Below are positions 1 to 7,435 of a DNA stretch of 18,867 nt, piece by piece (within the stretch, counting starts at the first letter, position 1; each line of letters opens with the position of its first letter). The notes under the pieces are model-generated. The model was not told the DNA's origin. It saw only the letters and a program-made list of their open reading frames with translations, and made no database searches. The stretch is from CAWEHT01 sp963808455. Lineage in GTDB: Bacteria > Chloroflexota > Anaerolineae > CG2-30-64-16. Both the position numbers and the translations under genes were made by a program. The stretch is from NCBI GenBank assembly GCA_963808455.1, contig CAWEHT010000017.1, forward strand, positions 1-18,867. Reading direction: 5' to 3'.

Positions 1-123
1 TATGTTATTGTCGTTGTTAAGGGTTCCAGTTCCGTATTGCTGTGTGAAGCGTAGCAGAGTCGGTGAATAGTATGAGTACTCGGTGCGGCCGTCAATCTAC
101 GTGTACCTTCGCTTGTTTCCGGG

Positions 124-697
124 TTGGCACAGCAGATGGACCTGCGGGGCATACTCCGGGGACCTCCGGCATCTGGCCCGCTTGCCAGTCCGAATCGTCG
201 CATGGCGCTCGTGATGGTCGTGACGGATAAGTCCGGAAGGCCGGTCCCCGGCCTGAAACAGCAGGACTTTACGCTCCTGGACAACAAACAGCCGCAGAAG
301 ATCGTGTCTTTTCATGCCGTCGAGGGTGGGGCCACGACGCCTGATCCGCCCGTGGAAGTCATTTTGCTCGTTGATGAAGTGAACGCCTCCTACACAAACG
401 TAGCCTTCGAGCGAAAGAAATCGAGAAGTTTCTAGGGCAAAACGGCGGGGAGCTTCCCCGTCCGGTATCGATGGCCTTCCTCTCCGATTCGGGAACAAGT
501 GATCGGGGACACATCCCGAGATGGAAACGCTGTAATTGCCGACCTGAAGGGGAAAGAATCCGGTCTACGCACAATTATCAGGTCACAAGGATTTTACGGC
601 GCCAACGACCGGTTAGAGTTGTCTTTCCACGCGCTCGGGCGAATCGGCGACCTGGAAGCGACAAGACCCGGACAAAGCTCCTGATTTGGATTCATAC
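124..697 (+). pseudogene. VWFA-related secreted protein, 5' remnant with frameshifts
   Basis: This is the N-terminal part of the VWFA-related protein family (TIGR03436-like, well known from Acidobacteria). The pieces seen are the opening VVTDKSGRPVPGLKQQDFTLL, then KIVSFHAVEGG, DPPVEVILLVDEVNASYTNV, LPRPVSMAFLSDSGT, GDTSRDGNAVIADL, GLRTIIRSQGFYGANDRLEL and KLLIWI. They lie in different frames: frame 1 to about 410, frame 3 to about 497, frame 1 to about 672, then frame 3. At least three indels are therefore needed to read it. The family is usually secreted and around 300 residues or more, but here the signal peptide region before 124 is not readable (stops in all frames upstream) and the end is lost after KLLIWI. 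Function in the family is unknown; the VWA fold suggests metal-dependent adhesion. The order of conserved blocks makes the identification firm, and the many indels make it a pseudogene. Confidence 0.75.
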
Positions 698-994
698 CAG
701 GTCACCTTCTTAACGCGCCGGGCATCGAGCAGAATCTAAACCTTTATGTATTCGCTCAGTTCCTGTGCTCGCCCGGCCGCCAGCTACACGGTGTGGACGC
801 CGCAGGATGTGCTGGCCATGTTGGCCGGCCAAAGTGTGACCCCTGTAGGCACTGGGGCGCTCAACCCGAACAAGGCCAACGACATCCTGTGGTCTGGCAG
901 CTTCCTCACTTCCGGCACGTACTACGTGGTGGTAAATCAAACCCGGCCGGGGGGCTATGATCTCCAGATCGCCGGAAAGGGCCTGACGTTCTAG
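691..994 (+). pseudogene. PPC-like secreted protein, 3' remnant
   Basis: This is the C-terminal end of what looks like a secreted beta-sandwich (bacterial pre-peptidase C-terminal-like) domain. The longest readable part starts at 746 and gives TVWTPQDVLAMLAGQS, NPNKANDILWSGSF and SGTYYVVVNQTRPGGYDLQI, ending at a TAG at 992-994. Upstream pieces in shifting frames fit the same domain: DSYQVTFL in frame 2 at about 691-714, then NAPGIEQNLNLYVFAQF in frame 1 at about 712-762. At least two more indels are needed to join them. The first bases of this piece overlap the last readable codons of the VWFA remnant, so the two remnants appear to have been fused by a deletion near 690-700. The domain assignment is an inference from the GTYYVVV pattern and could be another cell-surface sandwich domain. 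No active site is visible. Confidence 0.45.
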
Positions 995-1090
995 CTTGTG
1001 GGTTTCACTGCGCCATTAGCCTGACATCCTCATCGCCTGGCCAGCGGCAGTCGAGCTAGTTGCCGCTGGCCGCGGCAGAGGGTGGCCGGG

Positions 1091-3214
1091 CTATGGTTGG
1101 GGATCTTGGCAGCCCAGGACTCCAGGAAGCGTCGTCCGGTTCGCACACGCTGCTGTGAACTGAACGCGGCCGACCGTGGAGATTATCAGGCTCGACGGCA
1201 TCGGCCCGAGCAGCTGGTTGCTGCTCACGTCGAGGGAGTGCAGGTTGGCCAGGTTGCCCAGCTCGGATGGGATAGCCCCACTTAGCTGGTTCGTGTCCAG
1301 GTCGAGGGACTGCAGGTTGGCCAGGTCCCCCAGCTGGGGTGGATGGCCCCACTCAGCTGGTTCGTGGCCAGGTCAAGCGTTTGCAGGTTAGCCAGGTTGC
1401 CCAGCTGGGCGGAGATGGCGCCGCTCAACTGGTTGGCTTCCAGGTCGAGCTCCTGCAAGCCGGCCAGATTGCCACTCGGGGGGAATGGGGCCGCCCAGCT
1501 GGTTTCCATTCAGGACGAGCTCCGCCAGGCTGGTCAGGCTGCCCAGCTGGGCGGGGATGGGACCGCTCAGCTGGTTCGTGTTCAGGTCGAGGTCCCCCAG
1601 CTTGGCCAGGTTGTCCAGCTCGGGTGGGATGCGGCCGCTCAGCTGGTTCGTGTCCAGATCGAAGAACTGCACGTCGGCCAGGTTGCCCAGCTCGGGTGGG
1701 ATGAGGCCGCTCAGCTGGTTCGTGTCCAGATCGAAGAATTGCACGTCGGCCAGGTTGCCCAGCTGTGGAGGGATGGGGCCGCTCAGCCGGTTGTTGTTCA
1801 GGTAGAAGTACTGGACCTTGGTCAGGTTGCCCAGCTGGGGGGGGGATGGCGCCGCTCAACCGGTTGTTGTTCAGGTAGAAGTACTGGACCTTAGTCAGGT
1901 TGCCCAGCTGGGGGGGGGATGGCACCGCTCAATCGGTTGTTGCTCAGGTAGAAGAACTGGACCTTGGTCAGGTCCCCCAGTTGCGAGGGGATGGCGCCGC
2001 TCAGCTGGTTATTATCCAGGAAGAGGTACTGCAGGTTGGCCAGGTCCCCCAGTTGCGAGGGGATGGCGCCGCTCAGCTGGTTATTATCCAGGAAGAGGTA
2101 CCTGCAGGTTGGCCAGGTCCCCCAGCCGGGAGGGGATGGCGCCGCTCAGCTGATTCGTATCCAGGTCGAGGGTCTGCAGGTTGACCAGGTTGCCTATCTG
2201 AGCGGGCATGGTGCCGCTCAACCGGTTGCTATTCAGGTAAAGGTACTGCAGGTTGGCCAGGTTGCCCAGCTGCGAGGGGATCGTGCCACTCAGCTGGTTG
2301 TTGGCCAGATCGAGGCCAAGCAGCCCGGCCGGGTTGCCCAGTTGCGAAGGGATGGCGCCGCTCAGCTGGTTCCTGTCCAGGTCGAGGGTCTGCAAGTTGG
2401 CCAGGCTGCCCAGCTGCGCGGGGATCGTGCCGCTCAGCTGGTTCGTGCTGAAGTCGAGGGACTGCAGGTTGGCCAGGCTGCCCAGCTGCGCGGGGATGGC
2501 GCCGCTCAACTGGTTGGCGCCCAGGTCAAGGGTCCGCAGTCCGGCCAGGTTGCCCAGCTCGGACGGGATGGCGCCGTGCAGCAGGTTGCCGCGCAGCCCG
2601 AGGCCTTGCAGATTGGTCAGGTTATCCAGTTGGGCAGGAATGGCGCCGCTCAGCTGATTGCCGTCCAGGTCGAGGGTCTGCAAGCGGGCCAGATCAGCCA
2701 GCTGGGAGGGGATCGTGCCGCTCAGGTTGTTGTAGCTTAGATCGAGCAATACGACGTGCCCATCAGCGCAGGAGACCCCGTACCAGGCGCAGGGGCTGCT
2801 CCCGGCGAGCCAGCCGTCGTTCTGAGACCAGCCGGCGCCGTTGGCGGCGGTGTAGAGCGCCTCCAGCGCCTGGACCTCCCGGGCCGGCACGCCGGTCACC
2901 TGGCCGCGGCCGGGCGACGCGACAGCTCGTGGGGCGGACTCCCCGGCCGCGGCGGAGCCTGCCCGCGTCGGGACGTGGACGACCCCGGGCGTGGGGCTGT
3001 CCGGTACGGCCCCCCGGCTCCTGCCGGGACCGGGCGGGGTGGCATGCGCTGCAGGCAGGATGGGCAGCGCGTGGCCGGCCGAAAACGGGGTGGCCAGTCC
3101 CCCCGGCAGGCCGGCGGCAGCAGTGGAAGACGGCAGCACCGCCCCGGCGGTGAGCAGCGCCAGGATAGCTGCCGGCGCAACCAACCCCATCAAACACAGT
3201 CTCTTCCTCATCAT
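1091..3214 (-). CDS. secreted plant-type leucine-rich repeat protein (frameshifted)
   Basis: The protein starts with a Sec signal peptide (MMRKRLC, then a hydrophobic stretch from GLVAPAAILALL), a Pro/Ala/Gly-rich linker of about 80 residues, and an LRR N-cap of plant type (ALEALYTAANGAGW to CAWYGVSC). About 22 repeats of 24 residues follow, with consensus NLQxLDLxxNQLSGxIPxxLGNLA. It ends after the last repeat at a TAG at 1091-1093, with no anchor or sorting signal seen. Comparing 72-base repeats shows five indels along the reading direction: +1 near 2102, +1 in a G9 run at 1911-1919, +1 in a G9 run at 1837-1845, -2 near 1477 and -1 near 1338. They sum to zero, so the first and last parts share one frame. 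The first 380 codons are open without correction. Possible starts are GTG 3226, ATG 3214, ATG 3211 and ATG 3190; 3214 keeps the positive n-region. A role in surface binding is an inference. Confidence 0.85.
1190..2745 (-). repeat. tandem 72-bp LRR-coding repeats (about 22 copies)
   Basis: The DNA repeats every 72 bases, each unit coding one 24-residue LRR; on the plus strand the units show as recurring CCAGGTCGAGG, TGCAGGTTGGCCAGG and GCCGCTCAGCTGG. Neighbouring units are almost identical in places: the two units around 1981-2052 and 2053-2124 differ by one inserted C plus a few bases near their ends, and the units around 1830-1901 and 1902-1973 share the G9 run and the flanking CCGCTCAA. Such pairs point to recent unit duplication by slippage or unequal recombination. 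Confidence 0.9.
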
Positions 3215-3259
3215 CCTCTCGATCACATCCGGTCTATAGAACTCGCGCAGGCCGCGTGC

Positions 3260-3265
3260 ATTCTA
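3260..3265 (-). promoter_or_regulatory. possible -10 element for the LRR gene
   Basis: The minus strand reads GATAGAAT here, with TAGAAT as a -10-like hexamer about 45 bases before the LRR start at 3214. A matching -35 is poor: TTGGTT stands 19 bases upstream and TTGAGT 15 bases upstream. Weak support only. Confidence 0.25.
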
Positions 3266-3373
3266 TCGCAACCTCACGCGACTCAACCAATCGGCGACCA
3301 TCCAGCGAGTGGAGGCGGACGGTGGAGGTCGGACGCGGTCTGCCCGGTGCGCGGGCTATGTGGCCCCTTCGAT

Positions 3374-3763
3374 CTAGGCCGTGATCTCGACCCGGTTGCC
3401 GTCCGGGTCGAGCGCAACGCTTTCGTAATACCCATCGCCGGTTCTCCGCGGTCCATCCAGGATAGGGAATCCGTCGTCCTCGAGCCTCTGGGTGAGTGCG
3501 TCGACGAGTTGCTCGGAACCGGCGGAGATAGCGATGTGGGTCAGCCCCATCCGCAGGGCGCCCGGTTCGACGGCCAACGGCGAAAGTGTCCTGGTCTTCA
3601 TCACCTCGATGCGAGCGCCATCCGAGAAACTGAGAAAGCAGGACTCGAACCCTTTGGCCGGGTTGGTGTACACGGCGCCTGCGACGGCGCCGAAGTAGGA
3701 GGCATAGAACTGCTTGCACCGTTCCAGATCGATCGTCCAAAGGGCGACATGTTCGATGCGCAT
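3374..3763 (-). CDS. VOC family protein (glyoxalase/bleomycin-resistance fold)
   Basis: This 129-residue protein has the single-module vicinal-oxygen-chelate fold, made of two beta-alpha-beta-beta-beta halves. It opens with MRIEHVALWTIDLERCKQFY and closes with ALDPDGNRVEI. The four usual metal ligands are present: H5, E53 (RIEVM), H76 (LTHIAI) and E126 (VEITA). It resembles the YaeR/GloA2-like glyoxalase group, whose members bind a divalent metal and act on small oxo-substrates or glutathione adducts; the real substrate cannot be told from sequence. The start ATG has an AGAGGTGAT ribosome site about seven bases upstream. It lies 47 bases downstream of cutA on the same strand, so the two are probably cotranscribed. 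The frame is intact and the length is typical for the family. Confidence 0.85.
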   Translation of the reverse strand: MRIEHVALWTIDLERCKQFYASYFGAVAGAVYTNPAKGFESCFLSFSDGARIEVMKTRTLSPLAVEPGALRMGLTHIAISAGSEQLVDALTQRLEDDGFPILDGPRRTGDGYYESVALDPDGNRVEITA

Positions 3764-3810
3764 GGTCGATCACCTCTAGCACTGACGGCATCCATGACAT
3801 GATTCGGAGA

Positions 3811-4137
3811 TTATACCGGGACTACGCTGTCGATCCACCTCAGGTATTTCTCGGAGCCGGCAACGATGGGAACCGCCAGGATCTCGGGAACTTCATAGCG
3901 ATGAAGCTCCTTCACGCAAGCCTCCAGCCGGTCATAGGCCTCACGGCGCGATTTGATGAATATGAGCGCCTCATTGTCTTCTACGATCTGCCCTTCCCAC
4001 TCGTAACAGGATCGGATGGGGAAGACCTGAGCGCATGCGGCGAGCTTGCGTTCGACCAGGGCCCTGGCGATCGCCCAGGCCTGGTCCACATCGCCCGCGG
4101 TCACCTGGACGAATATGTATGACGGTTCGTCGCTCAT
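3811..4137 (-). CDS. cutA: divalent cation tolerance protein CutA
   Basis: This 108-residue protein matches the CutA family along its whole length. Seen are the N-terminal strand YIFVQVTAGDVDQAWAIA, the core KLAACAQVFPIRSCYEWEGQ, the stretch EDNEALIFIKSR, and the hallmark HRYEVPEI (usually HPYEVPEI) near residues 79-86. CutA proteins are small, very stable cytosolic trimers of PII-like fold linked to copper and divalent cation tolerance; their exact role is unsettled. A longer in-frame reading exists upstream to 4422, but the ATG at 4137 is chosen because a GGAAAGGAAGG ribosome site lies about seven bases before it and the family starts there. It is the first gene of a likely cutA-VOC operon and is divergent from the small gene at 4443. 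Confidence 0.93.
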   Translation of the reverse strand: MSDEPSYIFVQVTAGDVDQAWAIARALVERKLAACAQVFPIRSCYEWEGQIVEDNEALIFIKSRREAYDRLEACVKELHRYEVPEILAVPIVAGSEKYLRWIDSVVPV

Positions 4138-4367
4138 CTGGTTACCTTCCTTTCCCATCTGTAAGTCGGCGCCAGGCCGAGACCGATTTCCCTGGATTTC
4201 TTCGCCTTGCCGCGGTAATTCTATCACGCCGCCTGTGTAGCACGTGCGGCGTGCGTTCGCCATCGTGGCCATCATGCAAGCCGAGCCCGCTTCAGCTGGG
4301 AAACTGTTTGAAAAGGCCCAGGTACGCTGCTGACGCCCCGGTCTATGAAAATCATGGGCCAGGCGCC

Positions 4368-4397
4368 TTGACCCCGGGCATGGAAACGTGATATAGA
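4368..4397 (+). promoter_or_regulatory. sigma70-type promoter for the small gene at 4443
   Basis: A TTGACC box (4368-4373), an 18-base spacer and a TATAGA box (4392-4397) match the sigma70 pattern. Transcription would start near 4404, leaving a leader of about 40 bases before the GTG at 4443. It lies in the 305-base space between the divergent cutA and the small gene, which holds no other recognisable feature. Confidence 0.5.
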
Positions 4398-4442
4398 ATC
4401 TTGACCCGGCACACCTGGGCAAGGTGTGCTTTAGGAGCGCAC

Positions 4443-4742
4443 GTGCAGGCTAAGATCGCAGAGAGAAACAAGATATCAGGAATTTGCTATGCGGTGGCGA
4501 ATAACGGCGTCGAATTGCCGGTTATTGACGTGACTCACCCGGCATTTGAACTCCGGCTCAGTGAAGGCGAACTGGATGCCCTCCTTCAGCAACACCTTCA
4601 GGATGTAAGGGGCCCGGAGAGAGTCCCGGCTTTTCTCCACCCGCTGCTATTCGGCTTCATGCGCAAACGTTCCGTTATCATGGTACGTAATCCGCTGCGC
4701 ATGCTCGATTGTGCCACGCCAGGTGATGGGCATCCGTTCTGA
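4443..4742 (+). CDS. small protein of unknown function
   Basis: The gene codes for 99 residues and I do not recognise a named family. It carries a compact motif GVELPVIDVTHPAFEL near residues 22-37, then an acidic helix (LSEGELDALLQQHLQDV) and a basic-hydrophobic helix (FLHPLLFGFMRKRSVIM). There is no signal peptide or clear membrane segment. The start is set at GTG 4443, which has an AGGAG ribosome site at 4433-4437 with five-base spacing; the open frame runs back to 4401 without one. A sigma70-like promoter lies just upstream. The last 15 or so residues (CATPGDGHPF) have low complexity and may be the result of a late frameshift or truncation. It is divergent from cutA and convergent with the slipin gene. 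Confidence 0.6.
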   Translation: MQAKIAERNKISGICYAVANNGVELPVIDVTHPAFELRLSEGELDALLQQHLQDVRGPERVPAFLHPLLFGFMRKRSVIMVRNPLRMLDCATPGDGHPF

Positions 4743-4780
4743 GGGCCGGACATAGGGCAGCAGGGAGCAGGGCGCGGCCC

Positions 4781-5737
4781 CTACTCCTGGCTCCCTTCCG
4801 GCGCCGCCTGTTGCGCCAGGGCAGCCAGCCCTCCCACGGCGCCCAGGTTCATCGAATCGATAGCGCTGCTGGGCACGATCACCATGGCGCCCCGGTCCTT
4901 GAGGCCCTCAAAAAGCATGTTCATGGCTCTCAGGTGCAGCGCGGTCGGGTTGCCGACATACGAACGGGCCGCGTCGGCGAAGGTCTGGGCGATCTGTTTC
5001 TCCGACTCACCCAGGATCACACGCGCCTGCTGCTCGCGTTCCGCCTGCGCCTGCCGGCTCATCGCATCCTCCAGGGCGGCGGGAATCACCACATCCCGTA
5101 TTTCCACCGACTGGACCGTGATGCCCCATGGCGTGGTACGCTCGTCGATGACCTTTTGCAGGTCGGCGTCCATGGCCGCCCGGCCCACCAGGATATCCGC
5201 CAAAGACATCTTGCCGATCACCTCGCGGAGGGCGGTCTGCGCCGCCCAGCTGATCGCGGCCCGGTAGTCCTGCACCTTGAGCGCCGCCTTCTGGGCATCC
5301 CACACCATCCAGAAAAGCACCGCGTCCACATCCGTCGGCACCGTATCCTTGGTAAGCGTCTTCTCAGCGCTGAACGGCGTCACCATCACGCGCTGATCGA
5401 TCCAGGTCGCAATCGAGTCCACCGGGGGCCAGATCCAGAAGATGCCCGGGCCGCTCAACCCGCGAACTTTGCCGAAGCGCAGGACCACAGCCTTTTCCCA
5501 CTGGCTGGCGACGTTGAGGGCAAAGAGCACGTAGATCGCCACCAGAGTTCCCACCGCCGCCAGCACGTGGATGGCGCCTTCGCGGACGCCCGTGCCCGAC
5601 AGGTAATTTGCCATCCAGAGCGTGCCGGCGAGGATCAGAACGAAAAGAACGACCGCAACCGCGCTCGGCTTCCTTGCCACAGTTCCAACCTTCTTGTCGA
5701 TAGACCTGCTGCTTTTTGCCGTAGATGCCTCGGCCAT
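4781..5737 (-). CDS. slipin / SPFH-domain membrane protein (stomatin-like)
   Basis: This 318-residue protein has two closely spaced membrane segments (about residues 25-46 and 56-76), then an SPFH/band-7 domain at about 78-240, beginning with EKAVVLRFGKVRGLSGPGIF and containing VDAVLFWMVWDAQKA and VEIRDVVIPAALEDAMSRQA. A charged coiled-coil-prone stretch (AEREQQARVILGESEKQIA) spans about 225-265. Slipins form oligomeric scaffolds in the inner membrane, linked to membrane microdomains and to control of membrane proteases; many are paired with an NfeD protease, but none is seen here. The ATG has a perfect AAGGAGG site with six-base spacing. The gene sits 70 bases downstream of the GntR gene on the same strand, so the two likely form an operon under the promoter at 6252-6280. 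The frame is intact. Confidence 0.9.
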   Translation of the reverse strand: MAEASTAKSSRSIDKKVGTVARKPSAVAVVLFVLILAGTLWMANYLSGTGVREGAIHVLAAVGTLVAIYVLFALNVASQWEKAVVLRFGKVRGLSGPGIFWIWPPVDSIATWIDQRVMVTPFSAEKTLTKDTVPTDVDAVLFWMVWDAQKAALKVQDYRAAISWAAQTALREVIGKMSLADILVGRAAMDADLQKVIDERTTPWGITVQSVEIRDVVIPAALEDAMSRQAQAEREQQARVILGESEKQIAQTFADAARSYVGNPTALHLRAMNMLFEGLKDRGAMVIVPSSAIDSMNLGAVGGLAALAQQAAPEGSQE

Positions 5738-5807
5738 TGAAATCCTCCTTGATCGAATCGTCTCGTGCCTGGCCCATCTGCCACACAGCTGCCCCGCGGA
5801 GCACCTC

Positions 5808-6212
5808 TCATCGGCCCCCAGGCCGTGCGCCGGCCCAGGTCGCGAAGGCTTCGCCCCAGGCCCGCTCGATCTCCTCCGGCCGGAGGTCGAGGCGCTCGGC
5901 CTCGGCCAGCCACCTGTTCACCATCTCGACCAGGTGCGCGTGCCGGAGCTGAGGCGCCTGCTCATCCGCCGGGACCCGGGGGAGCACGTAGGTGCCCCGC
6001 CCTTGCTGCGTGGAGATCACCCCCGCCTCGTGCAGCAGCCGGTAGGCCCGGGCCACCGTGTTGAAGTTGACCTGCAGATCGACGGCCGCCTCACGCACTG
6101 TGGGCAACTGGTCGCCAGGCCGCAAGACGCCGGCGGCGATCAGCGCCCCGACCTGCTCCACGATCTGAGCGTAAATCGGCACCCTGCTCTGAAGATCCAG
6201 GCTTAGCTGCAC
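5808..6212 (-). CDS. GntR family (YtrA subfamily) transcriptional regulator
   Basis: This 134-residue regulator has the GntR winged helix-turn-helix at about residues 10-77: VPIYAQIVEQVGALIAAGVL, then RPGDQLPTVREAA, VNFNTVARAYRLLHEAGVI and the wing GRGTYV. Only about 55 residues follow, a short helical tail typical of the YtrA subfamily, with no large effector domain. YtrA-type regulators usually repress their own operon, which commonly codes for membrane proteins or ABC transporters and answers to envelope stress. Here the partner is a slipin, 70 bases downstream. The start is GTG 6212, with a GGGGTGA ribosome site about six bases before it. A palindromic operator overlaps the promoter, so negative autoregulation is likely. 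Confidence 0.9.
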   Translation of the reverse strand: MQLSLDLQSRVPIYAQIVEQVGALIAAGVLRPGDQLPTVREAAVDLQVNFNTVARAYRLLHEAGVISTQQGRGTYVLPRVPADEQAPQLRHAHLVEMVNRWLAEAERLDLRPEEIERAWGEAFATWAGARPGGR

Positions 6213-6230
6213 CTGGGCTCACCCCAAAGA

Positions 6231-6259
6231 ACTAATTGTATCATTGTACTAATTGTACA
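6231..6259. promoter_or_regulatory. GntR operator: palindrome plus direct repeat
   Basis: A 15-base palindrome TGTAC-TAATT-GTACA (6245-6259) covers the -10 box of the GntR-slipin promoter. The decamer ACTAATTGTA also occurs twice in the same direction, at 6231-6240 and 6248-6257, 17 bases apart, with the second copy inside the palindrome. YtrA-type regulators bind such AT-rich dyads over their own promoter, so this is the likely binding site. Confidence 0.65.
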
Positions 6260-6280
6260 TCATCGGAGCCCACTTGTCAA
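6252..6280 (-). promoter_or_regulatory. consensus sigma70 promoter of the GntR-slipin operon
   Basis: On the minus strand a perfect TTGACA -35 box (6275-6280), a 17-base spacer and a TACAAT -10 box (6252-6257) are present. Transcription would start near 6245, about 33 bases before the GTG at 6212. This is one of the best promoters in the window and would be strong unless repressed. Confidence 0.8.
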
Positions 6281-6368
6281 GCCCCAAACCTCGGCATGCA
6301 GCGATTCTGAGTTTTGTTGTATACTATTCTGACACTGGCCGAGTCAAGGTGAACCTGGAGGGAAACCC

Positions 6369-7340
6369 ATGCGAGCAATCGTGCGTCACGAATATGGTTC
6401 CCCCGATATTCTTCAGCTCGAAGAAGTGGAGAAGCCTGCACCCAAGGACGACGAAGTACTGATAGAAGTGCATGCGGCGGCCGCAAATGCAGCGGACTGG
6501 CATCTCCTGCGAGGTGATCCGTTCCTGGCCCGCCTGGCCTTTGGGCTTCTGAAACCAAAGAACAAGATACTCGGAGCTGACGTTGCAGGGCGGGTTGAAG
6601 CGATTGGCAAGAACGCAAAGCAGTTTCGGCCAGGGGATGAGGTCTTCGGGGACCTGTCCGGCTGTGGTTGGGGCGCTTACGCCGAGTACGCATGTGCTTG
6701 CGAAAATGCATTGGTATTGAAACCGTCCGGCCTGACCTTCGAGGAAGCGGCGGCCGTACCTCTGGCAGCAGTCACTGCCCTGCAGGCTCTTCGGGACAGA
6801 GGACGGATCCAGCCAGGGCAAAAGGTCTTGATCAACGGAGCGTCTGGTGGAGTGGGTACCTTTGCGGTGCAGATTGCCAAATCCTTCGGGGCAGAAGTGA
6901 CCGGCGTGTCCAGTACGAGAAATCTGGATATGGTGCGCTCGCTTGGGGCGGACCATGTCATCGATTACACACGGGAGGATTTCACCCAAAACGGGCCACG
7001 TTATGACCTGATCATGGCTGCCAACGGATACCACCCGATTTCAGATTACAGGCGTGCACTAAGCCCCAAAGGGATCTATGTCATGACAGGCGGTTCTATG
7101 GCTCAGATGTCCGAGGCTATGCTCCTTGGGCCGTTGATTTCACTGAGCGGGGGCCAGAGAATGCGTAACATGCTGGCGAGACCGAACAACAAGGATCTGG
7201 CTTTCGTGAAGGAGCTCATAGAAGCCGATAAGATGAGGCCCGTTTTAGATAGACATTACCCGTTGGGTGAGGTTGCCGAGGCCATCCGGTATCTTGAAGA
7301 AGGACACGCCCGAGGAAAAGTGGTCATAAGCCTGAAATAG
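6369..7340 (+). CDS. NAD(P)H quinone oxidoreductase-like MDR dehydrogenase
   Basis: This 323-residue enzyme belongs to the medium-chain dehydrogenase/reductase superfamily, in the zinc-free quinone oxidoreductase-like group. It opens with MRAIVRHEYGSPDILQLEEV, has the GroES-like domain with ILGADVAGRVEAIGKNAKQF near 67-86, and a Rossmann domain with the dinucleotide motif INGASGGVGTFAVQIAKSFG at about 155-174. It ends with the common EAIRYLEEGHARGKVVISL. The usual structural and catalytic zinc ligands of alcohol dehydrogenases are not evident. It probably reduces a quinone or an enone with NAD(P)H. The start ATG has a GGAGGG site about five bases upstream. It is divergent from the GntR gene, so the operator region could affect it too; a TATACT box at 6320-6325 is the only promoter hint. 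The gene is intact and alone in its transcription unit. Confidence 0.9.
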   Translation: MRAIVRHEYGSPDILQLEEVEKPAPKDDEVLIEVHAAAANAADWHLLRGDPFLARLAFGLLKPKNKILGADVAGRVEAIGKNAKQFRPGDEVFGDLSGCGWGAYAEYACACENALVLKPSGLTFEEAAAVPLAAVTALQALRDRGRIQPGQKVLINGASGGVGTFAVQIAKSFGAEVTGVSSTRNLDMVRSLGADHVIDYTREDFTQNGPRYDLIMAANGYHPISDYRRALSPKGIYVMTGGSMAQMSEAMLLGPLISLSGGQRMRNMLARPNNKDLAFVKELIEADKMRPVLDRHYPLGEVAEAIRYLEEGHARGKVVISLK

Positions 7341-7380
7341 TATGTACCCCTTCAAGCCGTTGAATCAGGCGCGACGCGCG

Positions 7381-7434
7381 GGCACCGGCGGTACCCAGCG
7401 TGCCGTCCTCTAAGGCGGGGTGGCACGCGGTGCC
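7381..7434. terminator. possible bidirectional hairpin between convergent genes
   Basis: The 95-base gap between the stops of the MDR and dienelactone hydrolase genes holds complementary arms: GGCACCG (7381-7387) with CGGTGCC (7428-7434), and GCGTGCC (7398-7404) with GGCACGC (7422-7428). No U-tract follows, so termination is only suggested by position. Confidence 0.3.
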
Positions 7435-7435
7435 G

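Noticed and set aside
1082..2740. Several long plus-strand open frames across the LRR gene, rich in VQVEGLQVGQVAQL-like repeats
   Set aside because: They are antisense readings of the 72-base LRR units; the minus strand gives a signal peptide, N-cap and canonical LRR consensus.
1190..2745. Regular repeats resembling a CRISPR array
   Set aside because: The 72-base period is fully coding, with no alternation of identical repeats and unique spacers, and no cas genes are nearby.
2756..3802. 348-codon plus-strand frame
   Set aside because: It runs antisense through the LRR N-terminus and the VOC gene, both well supported on the minus strand.
4811..5740. 309-codon plus-strand frame
   Set aside because: It is the antisense of the slipin gene, is His/Arg-rich and matches no family, while the minus strand has SPFH motifs and a perfect ribosome site.
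6324..7034. 236-codon minus-strand frame
   Set aside because: It is antisense to the MDR dehydrogenase and crosses its conserved Rossmann motif.
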